64,000 bases of DNA from Xiphydria camelus. Taxonomy: Eukaryota > Arthropoda > Insecta > Hymenoptera > Xiphydriidae. A model generated the notes under the pieces. It had not been told where the DNA came from, made no database searches, and worked only from the letters and a program-made list of their open reading frames with translations. Both the position numbers and the translations under genes were made by a program. Positions 1 through 11,256 of this stretch are shown in pieces (within the stretch, counting starts at the first letter, position 1; the number at the start of each line of letters is the position of its first letter). Location of the stretch: NCBI GenBank assembly GCA_963678675.1, contig OY783200.1, positions 10,527,431 to 10,591,430 of the forward strand, in the 5' to 3' direction.

Positions 1-512
1 AGAAAAAAATAAAATTATGGAAGAGTACAATGAAAAGAAAAAAAAGAAGATAAAGAAAAATCTCCATTTAAGTGAGAAAACGAACAAAAACATTTAGAAT
101 GTACGAAACAAGACAGTTTATAGGTTTGCCGTAACTGCCAATCTGAATAAGGTGATACTATTACTGTCAGACTTTTATATTTACTGATTTTTGCCAAAGA
201 ATATATTTTTATTTTGTGTTTTATAACAGGAAATGTTTACTTTTGTTGTTTTATTTGTCATAAATATGTAATTGATGTCTAAGAAGTTGTGTTACAATTG
301 TCCCAGGGACTGGGACGGTTGTAACACTTGTAACAGGTTTATTTAATAAAAAAAAACTGGTTATCGGTTTCATGAATAACCCTCATCTTGAACTAACTTT
401 GTACTAAATCAAAGCCACTATTTGAATGTGCCTAACATTTATTTGTAACTATCATATTTTAATCGCTGTAGTGCAATAAACGTAAATTGTTACAATTGTC
501 CCCGGTCTACCC
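1..512. mobile_element. 3' end of a Tigger/pogo-like DNA transposon (truncated by window edge)
   Basis: The right end matches the layout of the complete Tigger elements further along: it finishes in a TIR-like stretch reading, on the minus strand, GGGTAGACCGGGGACAATTG, next to a TA dinucleotide at 513-514. An internal copy of the motif TGTTACAATTGTCCC lies at about 290-304 and is repeated at about 488-502 inside the TIR, the subterminal-repeat habit seen in the other Tigger families here. Lysine-rich codons in the first 100 bases could be the tail of a transposase, but no protein can be read reliably. The 5' half is outside the window, so the assignment rests on the end sequence alone. Confidence 0.5.
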
Positions 513-514
513 TA

Positions 515-1307
515 CTTACTTCGTTTTCCGAACCCATTCTATCCACATTCTTCGCTGCTCGGCTTTGTACGCAGCTATCGTAAACGTGCAAAATTTTATG
601 TCTGACGTTGTATTATAGAACACATTTTTACATGCCTTCACACTGCAATTTAGATTTCCTTTTCGCGGTTTTGGCGTCTTGTCCATTTTTACGCTCGGAC
701 ATATGGTTATACTTACTCCAACTACAGATTCAAATACCGGCCACCATGGGCGCTGTAAATTCTATTCAGCCGCTATAGTATGGCATTGCACGTAGCGAAT
801 AATTGCAGCACTTTCAATACTTATAAGCAGCAGTGTGCTATTAAAATGCCATATAGCATTAAAACCCGTTATGGTTCATCGCGAAACGTCATTAACACGT
901 TCAGTGCTGACGTTAGAAACCCGTTCGCCATTGGTTATTTCTGTTAATCTGATCGGCAGTGAACGTGTTAAAGGCAAATCGGTCCGATCGTGGGGGAAAC
1001 CCGGTTCACCTCAATCAGGGAGAAAATCAAAATGCGGTGTGCTTCAAATGTTTTTTCGACAATTATCATCCAAAATCACGTACAAAGTCTTCGGCAGCTA
1101 AAAATTCCCATGACGAAATGTAAGAATAAAAAAATGCAACGATGTTTCCAACTGTTCTTACAAATAATATTGGTTCACCTCAACGAGGAAGAAAATAACG
1201 TAAAACTATGACAAAAATTGAAATTCTTATTTTATTCGATAATGTAAACTACTTTCTATAACAAGAAGGGGTTGTAATCTAATGTAAAAAGAGTTAAGAA
1301 AAAAACC
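515..1307. other. Non-coding stretch, one short direct repeat
   Basis: No gene is recognised. The open frames at 835-1211 have no recognisable domain. A direct repeat of about 28 bases (GGTTCACCTCAA followed by a GAGAAAAT-like segment) occurs at 1003-1032 and 1172-1200, suggesting an old local duplication or an unidentified repeat. Confidence 0.3.
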
Positions 1308-1381
1308 CCTACAAGAATTGAACGCGCGACATCGAGACTCCCAGCCCGGCAACTTAACCGTTGCGCTATCGAAGCATTGGT
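1308..1381 (-). other. tRNA-like pseudogene or tRNA-derived SINE head
   Basis: Read on the minus strand, this stretch has an internal Pol III promoter: an A box TAGCGCAACGG at 1358-1368 and a B box GTTCAATTC at 1315-1323, spaced as in a tRNA, with GCCGGGCTGGGAGTC between them where the anticodon arm should be. A run of T follows the tRNA-like body (plus-strand A run at about 1299-1305), which could stop Pol III. The acceptor ends do not pair convincingly, so this is not a working tRNA. No SINE tail or second copy is seen in the window. Confidence 0.5.
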
Positions 1382-1860
1382 GACATAATGTACGCAAATC
1401 CCGGAGACACTTGGAACGCGCGCGCGACGCGATTTTCAAAAATTCTTTTCTTCGAAATAAAGGCCCACTAAAGAAAAAACCGAAACACGTGTCTAATATT
1501 TTTCGATATCACCAAAACCACCCAAAAAACCACCAAAAAAAACCCCCACCAACAAAATTGTCAAGGCAAAATCGATTTGACATCTGCCAGGGTCCCCTTG
1601 TTAGTGACAAAAAATAGAATTCGTCATTCGAGCGTTTCGCGCTGTTTTTAACACGTTGACTGCCATAGGCCGATGATAAATTATAATGTATTTTGACTTG
1701 GAAAACGCAATAATCCATGTGAATTTAATTTTCGAGAAAACAATTTCCGAAAAAATTGAAAAAAAACTGTTGATCCCATGCGACCAATAGTGCCCACACA
1801 ACTAACTTTGGTAGATTCTGCGCCGTTGGTTCCGGAACAACATAACCTCACTTTTAGTAC
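1382..1860. other. Spacer without recognisable gene
   Basis: A/C-rich low-complexity sequence around 1500-1560 and otherwise unique AT-rich DNA. Open frames on both strands are short and lack domains. Confidence 0.4.
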
Positions 1861-1879
1861 ATTGTCAACAAGTTTCATA

Positions 1880-1950
1880 GAGGTCTTGGTTTTGATTTCG
1901 TGCGCATATACAATTGAATTTTATGCCTAGATTGTCTTAACTATAAGTAA
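1880..1950 (+). pseudogene. piggyBac transposase C-terminal tail (remnant)
   Basis: The last codons before TAA at 1948-1950 read ILCLDCLNYK. This closely matches the FLCLDCFNKER end of the piggyBac cysteine-rich domain found at about 21150 in the same window, and the DNA is nearly identical over the ATGCCTAGATTGT stretch. Upstream the frame soon hits a TGA and no further piggyBac sequence can be read. It is probably the tail of an older copy of the same family as the split element at 9210-21184. Confidence is limited by the very short match. Confidence 0.4.
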
Positions 1951-2440
1951 AAATTACATTTATGTTTAGAAATATTTTTTAATACCTACACATATTAAAT
2001 ATGTAGGGGAATTGTGCCTAAAATGACATACTTGGGTAAAACGACATACTGAAGTTTTTTTAAATGTAGCGCCTTGCACAGACTCCCTATGACGCCCGCC
2101 AGAGTTTAAATTAGCAGAGCACCACAATTTCACATAGTTATGTGATTCTAACACAAGAGTACAAGTCATAGCGGGTGTAATTTAGAAATGTAAGTATTCA
2201 ATGTAATATTTAACTTGAAGTTGAAGTAAAATTCTATGAATAGCTTATAAGCAAATTCAACGGCAATTATAGAGAATGCTAATGTGGTCATTATTATTCA
2301 TTTTGCACATCGAGTCTTGCAGTTAATATAATGCATGCGAAACAAGATTATGTTTACGAAAACTATGGAGTTCAGGGTAAAACGACATGTCACATAACAG
2401 GGCATAATGACATAGTGTGTCATTTTGCCCTGATAATTGA

Positions 2441-2674
2441 GGGGGTCAGTGGAAAAGTGGTACCAGTCGCAATTTGGATTATTTGAGTTAACTGCAAAAA
2501 TGCATGGTTAAAATAAATATCTATTTCGAAAAAAAAATGGTATAAGTATATAATGGTATGGTTGCCACTTATACCACTTTTTTTTCTAAATAGATATTTA
2601 CTTTAACTAGCGCATTTTTGCAGTTAACTTAAATAGTCCAAATTGTGACTTGTACCCCTTTTTCACTGACCCCC
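2441..2674. mobile_element. Foldback MITE inside Tigger 1
   Basis: Nearly the whole 234 bases form one palindrome. The left end GGGGGTCAGTGGAAAAG pairs with TTTTTCACTGACCCCC at the right, and the arms meet around 2560 in TGGTATAAGTATATAATGG. Arms differ at several positions, so it is not very young. No protein is encoded. It sits just upstream of the transposase start and the adjoining bases (ATAATTGA / TTAATTAT) also pair, so the target duplication is not clear. Confidence 0.75.
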
Positions 2675-4177
2675 TTAATTATTAAGCAGATGTTTATTTC
2701 GATATACCTAATGTTTTTATAGATGGTTGGACATTACAAAAGAAAGAGTGATCGACAGAGCTGGAGTGAAAATGCAATGCAACGTGCTATTGTTGCTGTC
2801 AAAAATGGAGAAGCAGGTTGGTTGAAGGCCTCCAAGCTCTATGGGGTTTCACAAGCTACTCTTCGGAGAAGAGTGCTGAATAAAAATATAAATGTTCAGG
2901 ATAACAAGAAAGGGTTAGGTCGGTATCAAACTACTTTTAATGCTGATTTGGAGAGGGAGATTGTTGAGCACATCAAACTTCTACAGTCTCGCCTATTTGG
3001 ATTAACCTCAACTGATGTGCGTAAATTAGCTTTCGACCTAGCCGAAAAAAATGGTATTGAAAACCGCTTTAATAAAACTCTTAAAATGGCTGGATGGGAT
3101 TGGCTAGCTGGTTTTCGAAACAGAAATCCGGACATTTCCTTAAGAAAGCCAGAGCCCACTTCGAAAGCGCGTGCCATGGCTTTCAACAAAACCCATGTTG
3201 CCAAATTTTTTACAACATATCAAGCAATTTTGGAGAAACATAATATTCATCCGACAAGGATTTATAACGTCGACGAAAGTGCTCTTTCTACGGTACAAAA
3301 ACCTCCAAAAGTGTTTGTCCAAACTGGACAAAAACAAGTTGGTGCTCTGACTAGTGCGGAGCTTGGAATAAATGTCACCATGGTATGCTGTATGAGTACC
3401 ACCGGCAACTTTGTACCACCAGCTTTGATTTTCCCGAGAAAAAGATGGAAGAATGAATTAATAGATGGGGCTCCATTAGGAACTCTGGGAATTACTCAAG
3501 AAAATGGATAGATGAATAGCGAATTATTCTTAAGGTGGTTGCAATACTTTACAAAATTCACCAATCCCACCTTGTCAGAAAAAGTGCTACTGATTGTTGA
3601 CGGTCATTCAAACCACAAGGGCATTGAAGTTTTGACATTTGCCAAAGAGAGTGGGGTTGATATATTGAGTCTTCCGCCGCACTGCACGCATCGTATGCAG
3701 CCTTTGGATATGGCATTTTATGGGCCCATGAAAACATATTATGACCAGGAAGTTACTTTGTGGCTTAAGGCACATCCTGATAGAGTTTTGTCACAATTTC
3801 AAATATCCATGTTATTTGCAGCAGCGTATTCCAAGTCTGCACAAACTGTAATTGCTGAAAATGTCTTCTTGAAAACTGGCATCTGGCCAGTAAATCCCAA
3901 TATTTTCCCAGATTATTTATTTGCACCATCAGAAACAACAAACATCAGACAAAATGTGATCAACGCAAACGCAAATGACGAGCGAGATAATGACATTGTA
4001 AATGCCACTAATGGTAATATTGACGGCAATAATGACGCTATTGTTAATGATGAAGTTGACAATCATAATGTTATTGAGGTGGAACATCCCCAATCTCCTA
4101 AACTACTAACACCTGAAAAATTATTTAAAGAACAAAATAATCCTAAAGATGAAGAAGAAACTGAATCTTCATGTAGG

Positions 4178-4717
4178 TGTTCAGTTTTCTATTTCGGGAA
4201 GAACGACAGCAGAATTTACCTTCCTTTCTCGTGAGACTCAGGTCGGCTACCTGATCGGACTTGGCCGGCCCCGGTTAACTCAACCTCCCCTCATTGCATT
4301 ACGATCGAAAGGAATGCAGGAAAAGCGGACCCTGGCCAATGCAGGTACAAGTCGCCGAAGCGTCGAAGCACCAGATGTGCACAACGGGACTCTTGCCGTG
4401 AAGCACAAAGAAACTATGTAGCGTCTTCCCTGTTACTAACCCGCTCCTCGGAGCCAAGCGGTCATTCGTAAACCATCACTCACGGAGAGAGGTAGTTCGG
4501 GTTAGAGCCACGCGTTATTAATATTTCAATTTAGCCACGTGATTTTTGCCAGTTAAACTTAGCCTTACCACATCATTGTATCCGTCATGTGTATATTTCG
4601 GGAATAAATATAACATTAAAATTCAGGGTTCTATAGAATATCCTTCCCAGGATTCTTTAGAAAATCTCCTTAAAAACGCTTAGGGAGATACGACTCCGAC
4701 AGACGGGGTATTGAACA
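4178..4717. mobile_element. Solo LTR in Tigger 1 (TSD GTAGG)
   Basis: A 540-base segment starting TGTTCAG and ending TTGAACA, a canonical TG..CA LTR with inverted hexamer ends, flanked by a perfect 5-bp duplication GTAGG (4173-4177 and 4718-4722). It contains a polyadenylation-type signal (AATAAATATAAC near 4603) and no retroviral genes. The host codons GAAACTGAATCTTCAT lie on both sides (4157-4172 and 4723-4738), so before insertion the site was a 21-base tandem duplication. Family (BEL/Pao, Gypsy) cannot be told from an LTR alone. Confidence 0.85.
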
Positions 4718-5331
4718 GTAGGGAAACTGAATCTTCATCTAACAATACAAAAAAATACTTGCTTTTTCTGTTCAGCAAATTTCTCCAGTACCCCAAACAG
4801 TTTCCGCCACTGCAAGAAGACGTAAGGCTAATATATCTGAAGAACTTACTGGTACCCCCAACATGGAAGAAATCAAAGCAAAGCAGTTGGTAAAAATTCG
4901 GAAAGAGAAAAGCCAGGAATTGCGGCGCTAAGCAAGAGAAATTAAAAAGAAGTTAGTTCAGCCAGAAACCTCTGAAGATCAACGAAAGAATACAATAAAA
5001 TTACGCCGTACAGCAAGACAAACTATAAAGAAATTTAGTCAATCTGAATAAAGATGATTCTGTCTGTGAAAAAGACGCATTTGGCGATGATAGCGACGAC
5101 GATGCAGCCTGCATTTCGATGGCTTAGGCGCAATAGGTCGTAACCCACAAAAAACACGTTATTGCGTTTTTAACGCCATTTGATTGTAACCCTCAAAAGT
5201 ATGTCCCTGCAATACATCGTAAGCCTTATCTCCATTTAAAATGCTCTCTATTTTATTATTTCAAAAGGTCGTATGCCCAGCGAAGGTAAAAGTTAAGAGC
5301 AATAGGTTGGAAGCCACGAAAAATCATTTTA

Positions 5332-5667
5332 GGCTTAACTCAGACGGTGCGACTTCACTGCGACAGCAGTGCGACAAAACTGACGCACTCGGTCGCACTC
5401 GGTCGAGAGTACGTCGCACGCGGCAAATCAGCATGGAGACGCAGCGAAGCACTCACACGGTGCGACTTCCCTGCGACAGCAGTGCGACACGCACCTCGCG
5501 CTTGTCTGTATGACATCCACAGTGGCGGTGTCGTTGTGTTAGTTTGCCGCGCATCTGCTCACGCGGTGGGACAAAACTGTCGCAGGAAAGTCGTCGATTC
5601 CTGCGACAGCGTGCGTCAGTTCTGTCGCACTGCTGTCGCAGTGAAGTCGCACCGTGTGAGTTAAGCC
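5332..5667. mobile_element. PIF/Harbinger-like MITE (TSD TTA)
   Basis: Starts GGCTTAACTC and ends GAGTTAAGCC with TIRs of about 55 bases. The arms carry GGTGCGACTTCACTGCGACA, and GACAGC/GTGCGAC units are repeated across the middle. It is flanked by TTA at 5329-5331 and 5668-5670, the 3-bp TWA duplication typical of PIF/Harbinger. GC content is far above that of the surrounding Sola-like DNA. Open frames crossing it are by-products of the repeats. Confidence 0.8.
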
Positions 5668-6110
5668 TTAGTGCAATAAGTCGTAACCCTACCAACCTAT
5701 CTAGCTGTTGTTGGTGCTCTACCTGAACCGCTGAAAAGTGTGATTATATAGATATTTTTCCACTTGTTACTTTTATATAGAAAGTAAGTGTGTATTTTTA
5801 TCATGGACATAAAAAATATCATGAACTATACTTTTTTGATCTATTTCTATTGATTTATTTGTTAGAAGAAAATATGAATTCATAACATAACCTCACTTTG
5901 AATTTGTGGGTTACGACGTATTGCACTGACTTTGTAATACGTCGTATCCCTTATTTACAAATAAATTGAAGCTGCAATAATTAGGTTTTTTTGCAAAAAA
6001 AAATGTGTGTGATGGTGTGTGTTATGGTGTATATGTGGGTGCCAGTATATAAGTTTAAATGCATATATTTTTTTACCTTTTTACTTGAATTTTTGTTTGT
6101 TTGTTGCAGG

Positions 6111-8123
6111 ATGTCCAGTCGAAGTTCTCGTATTTTAGAAGCTGCTCTGGCGATGGATACTAATAGCAACTCATCTAATCCTGTGGCCGATATCACAGGT
6201 TTACAAAAAAAAAAGTCCGGACTATTTGACCGGACCATGGTATTCCGAGGTATTTTTGCGTTCTGAATCCGATCCCGAGGTCATCTGAGCCCCATCACGT
6301 CAGAAAAACGAGAGGCATAGGCTACACTAGAAGCAAGACAGGAGATATAGAGCACAACATTGAAAAACCTGCCCGCAAGCTGACTGATCCGTGTATGTAT
6401 AGCAATAAATATAAATGTGAACGATTCTCGAAAAATGAAAGGCAAGAAATTGTTAACAGATTTTGGACTTTGACGTGGGAACAAAAAAAAATGTATGTAA
6501 GAAGTTTAGCCCGGTATATCGAGAAAAAACGATGCTATACTCAGAGTGCGTCTAGGCGAACAGGCACTATTCTTTATAGTTTGCAGCTTGATGCCAATAA
6601 ATTGCAAGTTTGCAAGCGCATGTTTATGTCTACACTTGGAATTGGTGAAAAAATGATAAGAAACTGGCTCACTAAAGCTGTAGAGCATGGAATGTCTTTG
6701 CCACAAAATAAAAAAAAAAACAAAAAAAACAAGCCGATGACGCTAACAGAATTCAATTTGCAACAGATATCATTAAGCGTTTGCCAAAACTACCATTGCA
6801 TTATTGCCGAAAATATTCGAATAAACTTTACCTTGAAGAATTTTTTAGTAATAAAACAGAGATATATAATGTTTACAAGGAGGAATGCACTAAAAATAAG
6901 GAACTACCTTTATCAATATTTTCGTTCAATAAAATTCTAGAAGAAAATAAAGTGGCGATACATCTACCTAAAAAGGATCAATGCGATGTTTGTTGTTCAA
7001 ATAAAGTCGGTCAAGTTGATGAAGAGTCATACAAGAAACATGTGAGGGATAAAAATAGAGCAAGAACAGAGAAAGAAAATGACAAGGCTGATGCATTGGG
7101 GAAAAAATGTTATACCCTGATGATGGACATACAAGCAGTTCAGTTATGCCCTAAATTATTTGCTAGTAAATTATACTTTAAGAGCAAGCTTCAGTTCCAT
7201 AACTTTACTGCTGGAATGAGAGCGAAGGACACCTAGTTTCATCAGTGTTCACAAGTTGTATAATGCACTATGTGAATCAATATTGTCTACAAGAGCCAAG
7301 GTCAATAAACATTTACTCCGATAATTGTGGGTATCAAAATAAGAATATAACATTGGCAAACGCTCTGTTGTCCTTTTCAGTGCGGACCGGTATAACGGTA
7401 TTTCAGAAGTATAATACTTAGAGAGGGGTCACACTCAAATGGAGTGTGACTCCACTCATGCACTTATTGAACGGAAGTTGAAGAACAAAGAAATTCACAT
7501 ACCTAGTCAATACTTCTTAGCAATAAAACAAGCCAGACTTAAGCCCTTTCCTCTTGATGTTCATTACGTCACACATGATTTTTTTATGAAAAATATGGCG
7601 ATAAAGATCTTTATATGTATGTATCCATCTATACGACCTGAACGAAACGTAAATGACGCTAAAGAGTAACTGATGTAAAAACTTTCAAATATTCTCCAGA
7701 TGGAAAAATATTTTACAAATTAAACTACGATGATGAATACATTGAATTGCCTTGGCGCTCAAAGACAAATAATATGAGTAACCATCCTCTTTCCCGATGA
7801 TACGACAACCGAATTAAAATTACAAAGAAAAAATGTAAGGACTTACTAGATCTTACTTCGGTATTGCCGCCAGAAGTGAAGGATTTTTACTCAAGTTTTT
7901 ACCATATAATTCGGAAGATTTTGATGAGAATCAAAAAAATATGAACCCTAAGCAAAAAAGACAAGAAGAATCAGAAAAGAAACAAGAAATAATAAACAAT
8001 AGAGAAACTAATACAAAAAAGAAAGATACAAAACTAAAATCTACAACAGAATCGAAGAAGCTTCAGTTAGGAAAAGAACGGTTAAATTCAAAAAGTGGAC
8101 TTAAGAAGACACCTTTTAAATGA
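6111..8123 (+). pseudogene. Sola-like transposase 1, frameshifted
   Basis: A splice acceptor (TTTGTTTGTTGCAG, ending 6109/6110) precedes ATG 6111 (MSSRSSRILEAAL). The N-terminal Cys-rich segment DPCMYSNKYKCERF is near 6390. The frame shifts within the A-run at about 6707-6730 and continues as LPLHYCRKYSNKLYLEEF, a CDVCCSNK knuckle, then a first catalytic-type Asp in TLMMDIQAVQLCPKL. After a break at 7236 the frame resumes with IYSDNCGYQNKNITLAN and HTQMECDSTHALIERK, ending in a Lys-rich tail (about 7941-8123). The order Cys-rich region, D-containing strand, YSDxCxxQN, matches the better preserved copy at 59531. Several frameshifts and stops make it a pseudogene. The Sola label is from memory of the family. 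Confidence 0.65.
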
Positions 8124-9209
8124 CAACAAAAAAAACAAATAAATAAATAGATTAAGCTCAGGAATACACCACTTTTGACCTATTTTTGTAAATAATGTTG
8201 CAAAGCAATCAGATAAATATGTGTTGAGTTTCGTTCTGCCTTTAGTTACAAAATTACTTAATTTCAATGTTAGTAAAGTGATGTTATTTATATGTTGCGC
8301 AAAATAAATATTTTTTATATTTTATAAAAAAAATATTTTATTCCACATTATTATCTGGTTAATATAATTTGTCGTAAGCTACACTTCTGTATCTCTTCCT
8401 GCTAACCATATTAAATAAAATATAAACAGGACGTAACCGACAAAGCAAGAATATACAATAGGACGTATCACACAAAAATAATCCAACATGGAAGATAATT
8501 TTAAAATGCATCTAAAATACTTTTCTTGATTTTATTTTAGTTGTAACTGACCTAAGAAAATATCAAACTTGTCTTAAATATTGTCACTGCGAAATTTTTT
8601 GTGTCTCCTGTAAAATTTACTGTTTCGGGGATACGACCTATTGCGCCTAAGCCATCGATTTACTGTAACTCACTATTTTCCAGATCCAAAAGCAAGGAAA
8701 AGTGGATTAAGTGCATTAAGAGTGCAAACATTAGACTCACTGCAAATGTGCTGATACCTCACCAAGATGCAAAATTTTCGTTTGTGAACTTTGTCTTCAA
8801 ATAATAACTATGTTCTGTTTCTTATTATCGTTCATTTTTAATGAATATTTATGTTCTTAACAAATGTTCTTTTTTATTTTTCAATAAATAATTTACTTTT
8901 TGTGTTTTCAAAAGTTTGTTTTATATGTGTCATTTTACCCATATGTGAGCCTAAAATGACATAGGAGACCATTTTCTTTCATTTTACATTTCTTGAAAAA
9001 AAAAAACAATTAAAAATCTTTTTAGAGAGGTAATCATATAATTTTACCTAATATCTAACAATTGTATAAAAAATTTTAGCTACATAATAATTTTCAAACA
9101 TTTTGTAATGGAAAATATTTAGGGTATGTCATTTTAGGCATAATTCCCCTATGTATATCAAAAAATATTTCTAAACATAAAAGCAATTTTTTACTTTTCA
9201 TGGCTTCAG

Positions 9210-10086
9210 ATGTCGAAACGTAAACAGTATAATAAAGCTCTGACACAAAATGAACTAAACGAAATAAACAATAATTTTGGGTATATGTCCGACGAAGACG
9301 ATTCCGATCCTTTTGAGTACTCAGAAGATAATGATGATCTATTATTCCAGTACGATTCAGATGAAGCATTGTCATCGTCCTCAGAAACTGTTGAAAAAAT
9401 AAATAACTCTGAGAAAAGAACAGAGTACATAACCAACTAACCAGTGGCAGTCTACATTTGCAACATTATTAGACACAGATCCACAATCAAATGAAGAGGT
9501 GCAATTTGAAGAACCTTTGACCCTATCAAGAATATATCAACAGCCAGAGGAAGAGATAAACTACTAGAAAATAGGGAATACTATTAGCTACAGATTCCCA
9601 ACAGGACGAAGAAATAGATTTAGAAGTACCAATAGGCGACAATCAGTGTCCAATTATAGCCCCATTTTTTGCTCTCTCTGGAGTGAAACCAGAAGTAGCA
9701 GCGATTCTGGCGAATTGTACACTTGCTGATTTCTTTGACGCTATGGGGGGTCGATGATAGAATAATCTCCCTTATTTGTACCCAGACAAATAATTACGCT
9801 ACACAATATCTTATGACTACCGATATACCACCAAACTCTCGGCTGCACGAATGGATACCTACAACAAATACGGAAATTAGGAAGTTTTTGGGCTTAGTTG
9901 GATGGATGGGCTTAGTAAAGATGCCATCTATTACACACATATTACTGGAGTAATGATGAGGTATTCAGTAACAAATTTGCAAAAAATGTTATGTCTAGAA
10001 ATATATTCGAGATGTTACTACGAATGATACATTTCGCTGATAATTTGACGGCAGACAGAAGTGATAAGTTGTATAAAATAAGTCCT

Positions 10087-10158
<72 letters not shown>

Positions 10159-10604
10159 GATATGCTAATAAGCAATTTCAAGTCAGCGTATATTCCAAAA
10201 GAATATATTTGCGTCGACGACACTCCCTTGCCATTTAGGGGAAGACTAGGCTTTCGCCAATATATTAAATCGGAAAGACACAAATACGGAGTAAAGTTGT
10301 TCAAGGTATGTTCTGGTTTTGGATATACGTATAACTTAAAAATCTACGCTGGTAAAGAAGATACCTATCAAAGTTACTCCAGAAAAAGTTGTCTTATATC
10401 TTGTTGACGATCTACTAAATGAAAAAAGAACCCTCATTATGGATAATTGGTATACCAGTCTTCCCCTCTAGCTTACAAAATGCTGAGTAAGAATACCCAT
10501 TTGATAGGAACTATCAGAAAGACGAGAATAGGCCTGCCGAGAGAGATAGTAAATGCAACTAGTGATGCGCCGCGGCCGAGGCCGCGATTCGTGGCCTCAT
10601 ATGT
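9210..10604 (+). pseudogene. piggyBac transposase 1, N-terminal two thirds
   Basis: Starts MSKRKQYNKALTQNEL, followed by an acidic N-terminus (YMSDEDDSDPFEY). After stops it resumes as EIRKFLGLVGWMGLVKMPS and NIFEMLLRMIHFADN, typical of the piggyBac DDE_Tnp_1_7 domain. The DDE core is visible as EYICVDDTPLPFRGRLGFRQ (first Asp) near 10210 and the NWYTS motif after a frameshift near 10440. A CT microsatellite replaced coding sequence at 10084-10155. The gene stops making sense at 10605 where a Helitron-related repeat begins. Its continuation (EDGITIINWKDQ onward) is found at 20339, so about 9.7 kb was inserted in the middle. Confidence 0.75.
10084..10155. repeat. CT dinucleotide microsatellite
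   Basis: About 35 uninterrupted CT units lie inside the broken piggyBac coding sequence. The open frames reading poly-Leu-Ser or poly-Arg-Glu through it are artefacts. Confidence 0.97.
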
Positions 10605-11090
10605 GTCAATTACGGATAAGGAATCGAAAGTATTCAAAATTCGCTTAGCCTGCTTATTCTTATTTTCATTTATCATAAGCAGTTTCCAGGCTGCAATTAA
10701 TGATTCAAAACATTTTTTTTTAAACCAAATTTTAAAAATTTAATATAACTCACTTTAATATATCTTACTAAAATTGTTTAGTATTACATAAATTATAGTA
10801 TTAATGCTTAATTCCATTATTTAATTAGCGTGAAATGCATCTCTTCAAAGAAAAATTATTTTTCCGCCAAAAGAGGATTAGAATTACGTATACCTCACAG
10901 CAGTATTTCTTTCAACACAATATTTTTAACTTTACTATTTTCCCTACTTTTTGTAAGCAATACTTTAATGCATTTCCATGAGGATGTTCTTGATAATGCT
11001 ACGTATATAGTTGTCCGTGACTAAACATTTAATTTCTCAGATCAAACCCAATTTTATTTGAAACTCATGTCTGTGCAACTCGCATGAAAA
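10605..11090. repeat. Helitron-related repeat, copy A (holds the empty site)
   Basis: Starts GTCAATTACGG, like copy B that begins directly after it at 11091. The two share about 110 bases at high identity (10605-10716 versus 11091-11201), then a further stretch in which copy A reads CTTTAATATATCTTACTAAA (10753-10772). Copy B has the same sequence interrupted by the Helitron at 11255/19114. A later part (about 10795-10905) resembles 19200-19320, which belongs to a minus-strand Helitron helicase remnant. Copies A and B are therefore tandem copies of an older element. Confidence 0.7.
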
Positions 11091-11255
11091 GTCAATTACG
11101 GCTAAGGAATCGAAAATATTCAAAATGAGTTTAGCCTGCTTATTCTTATTCTCATTTATCATAAGCAGTTTCCAGGCTGAAATTAATAATACAAACATTT
11201 ATTTTTTCGAAGAAACAAAACAAATGAAAAAAACTTTCAGACAACTCATTTTATA
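11091..11255. repeat. Helitron-related repeat, copy B, left part
   Basis: Duplicate of 10605-10760. It is cut after TTTTATA at 11255 by the Helitron and resumes at 19114 with TATCTTCCTAAAATT. Joined, the two sides align with copy A, which supplies an unoccupied target site. Confidence 0.75.
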
Positions 11256-11256
11256 T

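Larger units (their letters stand above)
5117..8657 (+). mobile_element. Sola-like DNA transposon 1 (TSD ATTT)
   Basis: The ends are CGATGGCTTAGGCGCAATAG at 5117 and the inverted copy finishing ATTGCGCCTAAGCCATCG at 8657, flanked by a 4-bp duplication ATTT (5113-5116, 8658-8661). Deleting the element plus one ATTT restores an uninterrupted Cys-Ile-Tyr-Cys codon run in the Tigger zinc finger, which confirms the boundaries. The motif GCAATAGGTCGTAACCC recurs in degenerate form at about 5130, 5300, 5672, 5914, 5936, 8443 and 8625, arranged subterminally. A 4-bp TSD and the encoded protein fit the Sola superfamily as I know it. A Harbinger-like MITE lies inside at 5332-5667. Confidence 0.75.
2723..8860 (+). 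pseudogene. Tigger 1 transposase, interrupted (DDE, CENP-B-like)
   Basis: Starts MVGHYKRKSDRQSW, an N-terminal Psq/CENP-B-type helix-turn-helix, and continues as a DDE_1 domain. Catalytic Asp residues are in IYNVDESAL (about 3270), LLIVDGHSNHKG (about 3597) and QPLDMAFYG (about 3705), giving a DDD triad. A single in-frame TAG at 3509-3511 replaces what should be Trp (context ENG-stop-MNSELF); the same frame then runs to about 4172. The coding sequence carries a 21-bp tandem duplication into which a solo LTR inserted, resumes near 4723, frameshifts, and is cut again at 5116 by the Sola-like element. After excising that element the C-terminal zinc finger resumes at 8662 with CNSLFSRSKSKEKW and paired Cys residues, like the PHD-like finger of the intact Tigger at 36127. 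It cannot make an active enzyme. Confidence 0.88.
2006..9149 (+). mobile_element. Tigger/pogo-like DNA transposon 1, with nested insertions
   Basis: The element begins GGGGAATTGTGCCTAAAATG at 2006 and ends with its near-perfect inverted copy at 9149. It is flanked by TA at 2004-2005 and 9150-9151, the target duplication of Tc1/mariner-pogo elements. Subterminal motifs related to the TIR (GGGTAAAACGACAT, ATGTCATTTTACCC, TGTCATTTTGCCC) recur at about 2033, 2374, 2420 and 8930. Removing the MITE at 2441-2674, the solo LTR at 4178-4717 and the Sola-like element at 5117-8657 leaves an element of roughly 2.8 kb, a normal Tigger size. It encodes one broken transposase. The flanks at about 1936-1978 and 9157-9200 are inverted copies of each other, so it seems to have landed in a palindromic site. 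Confidence 0.9.

Noticed and set aside
1308..1381. Functional tRNA gene
   Set aside because: A and B boxes are present but the acceptor and D stems do not pair and no anticodon loop of normal size is seen.
10086..10155. Protein with poly-Leu-Ser or poly-Arg-Glu tract
   Set aside because: It is a CT microsatellite read in different frames.
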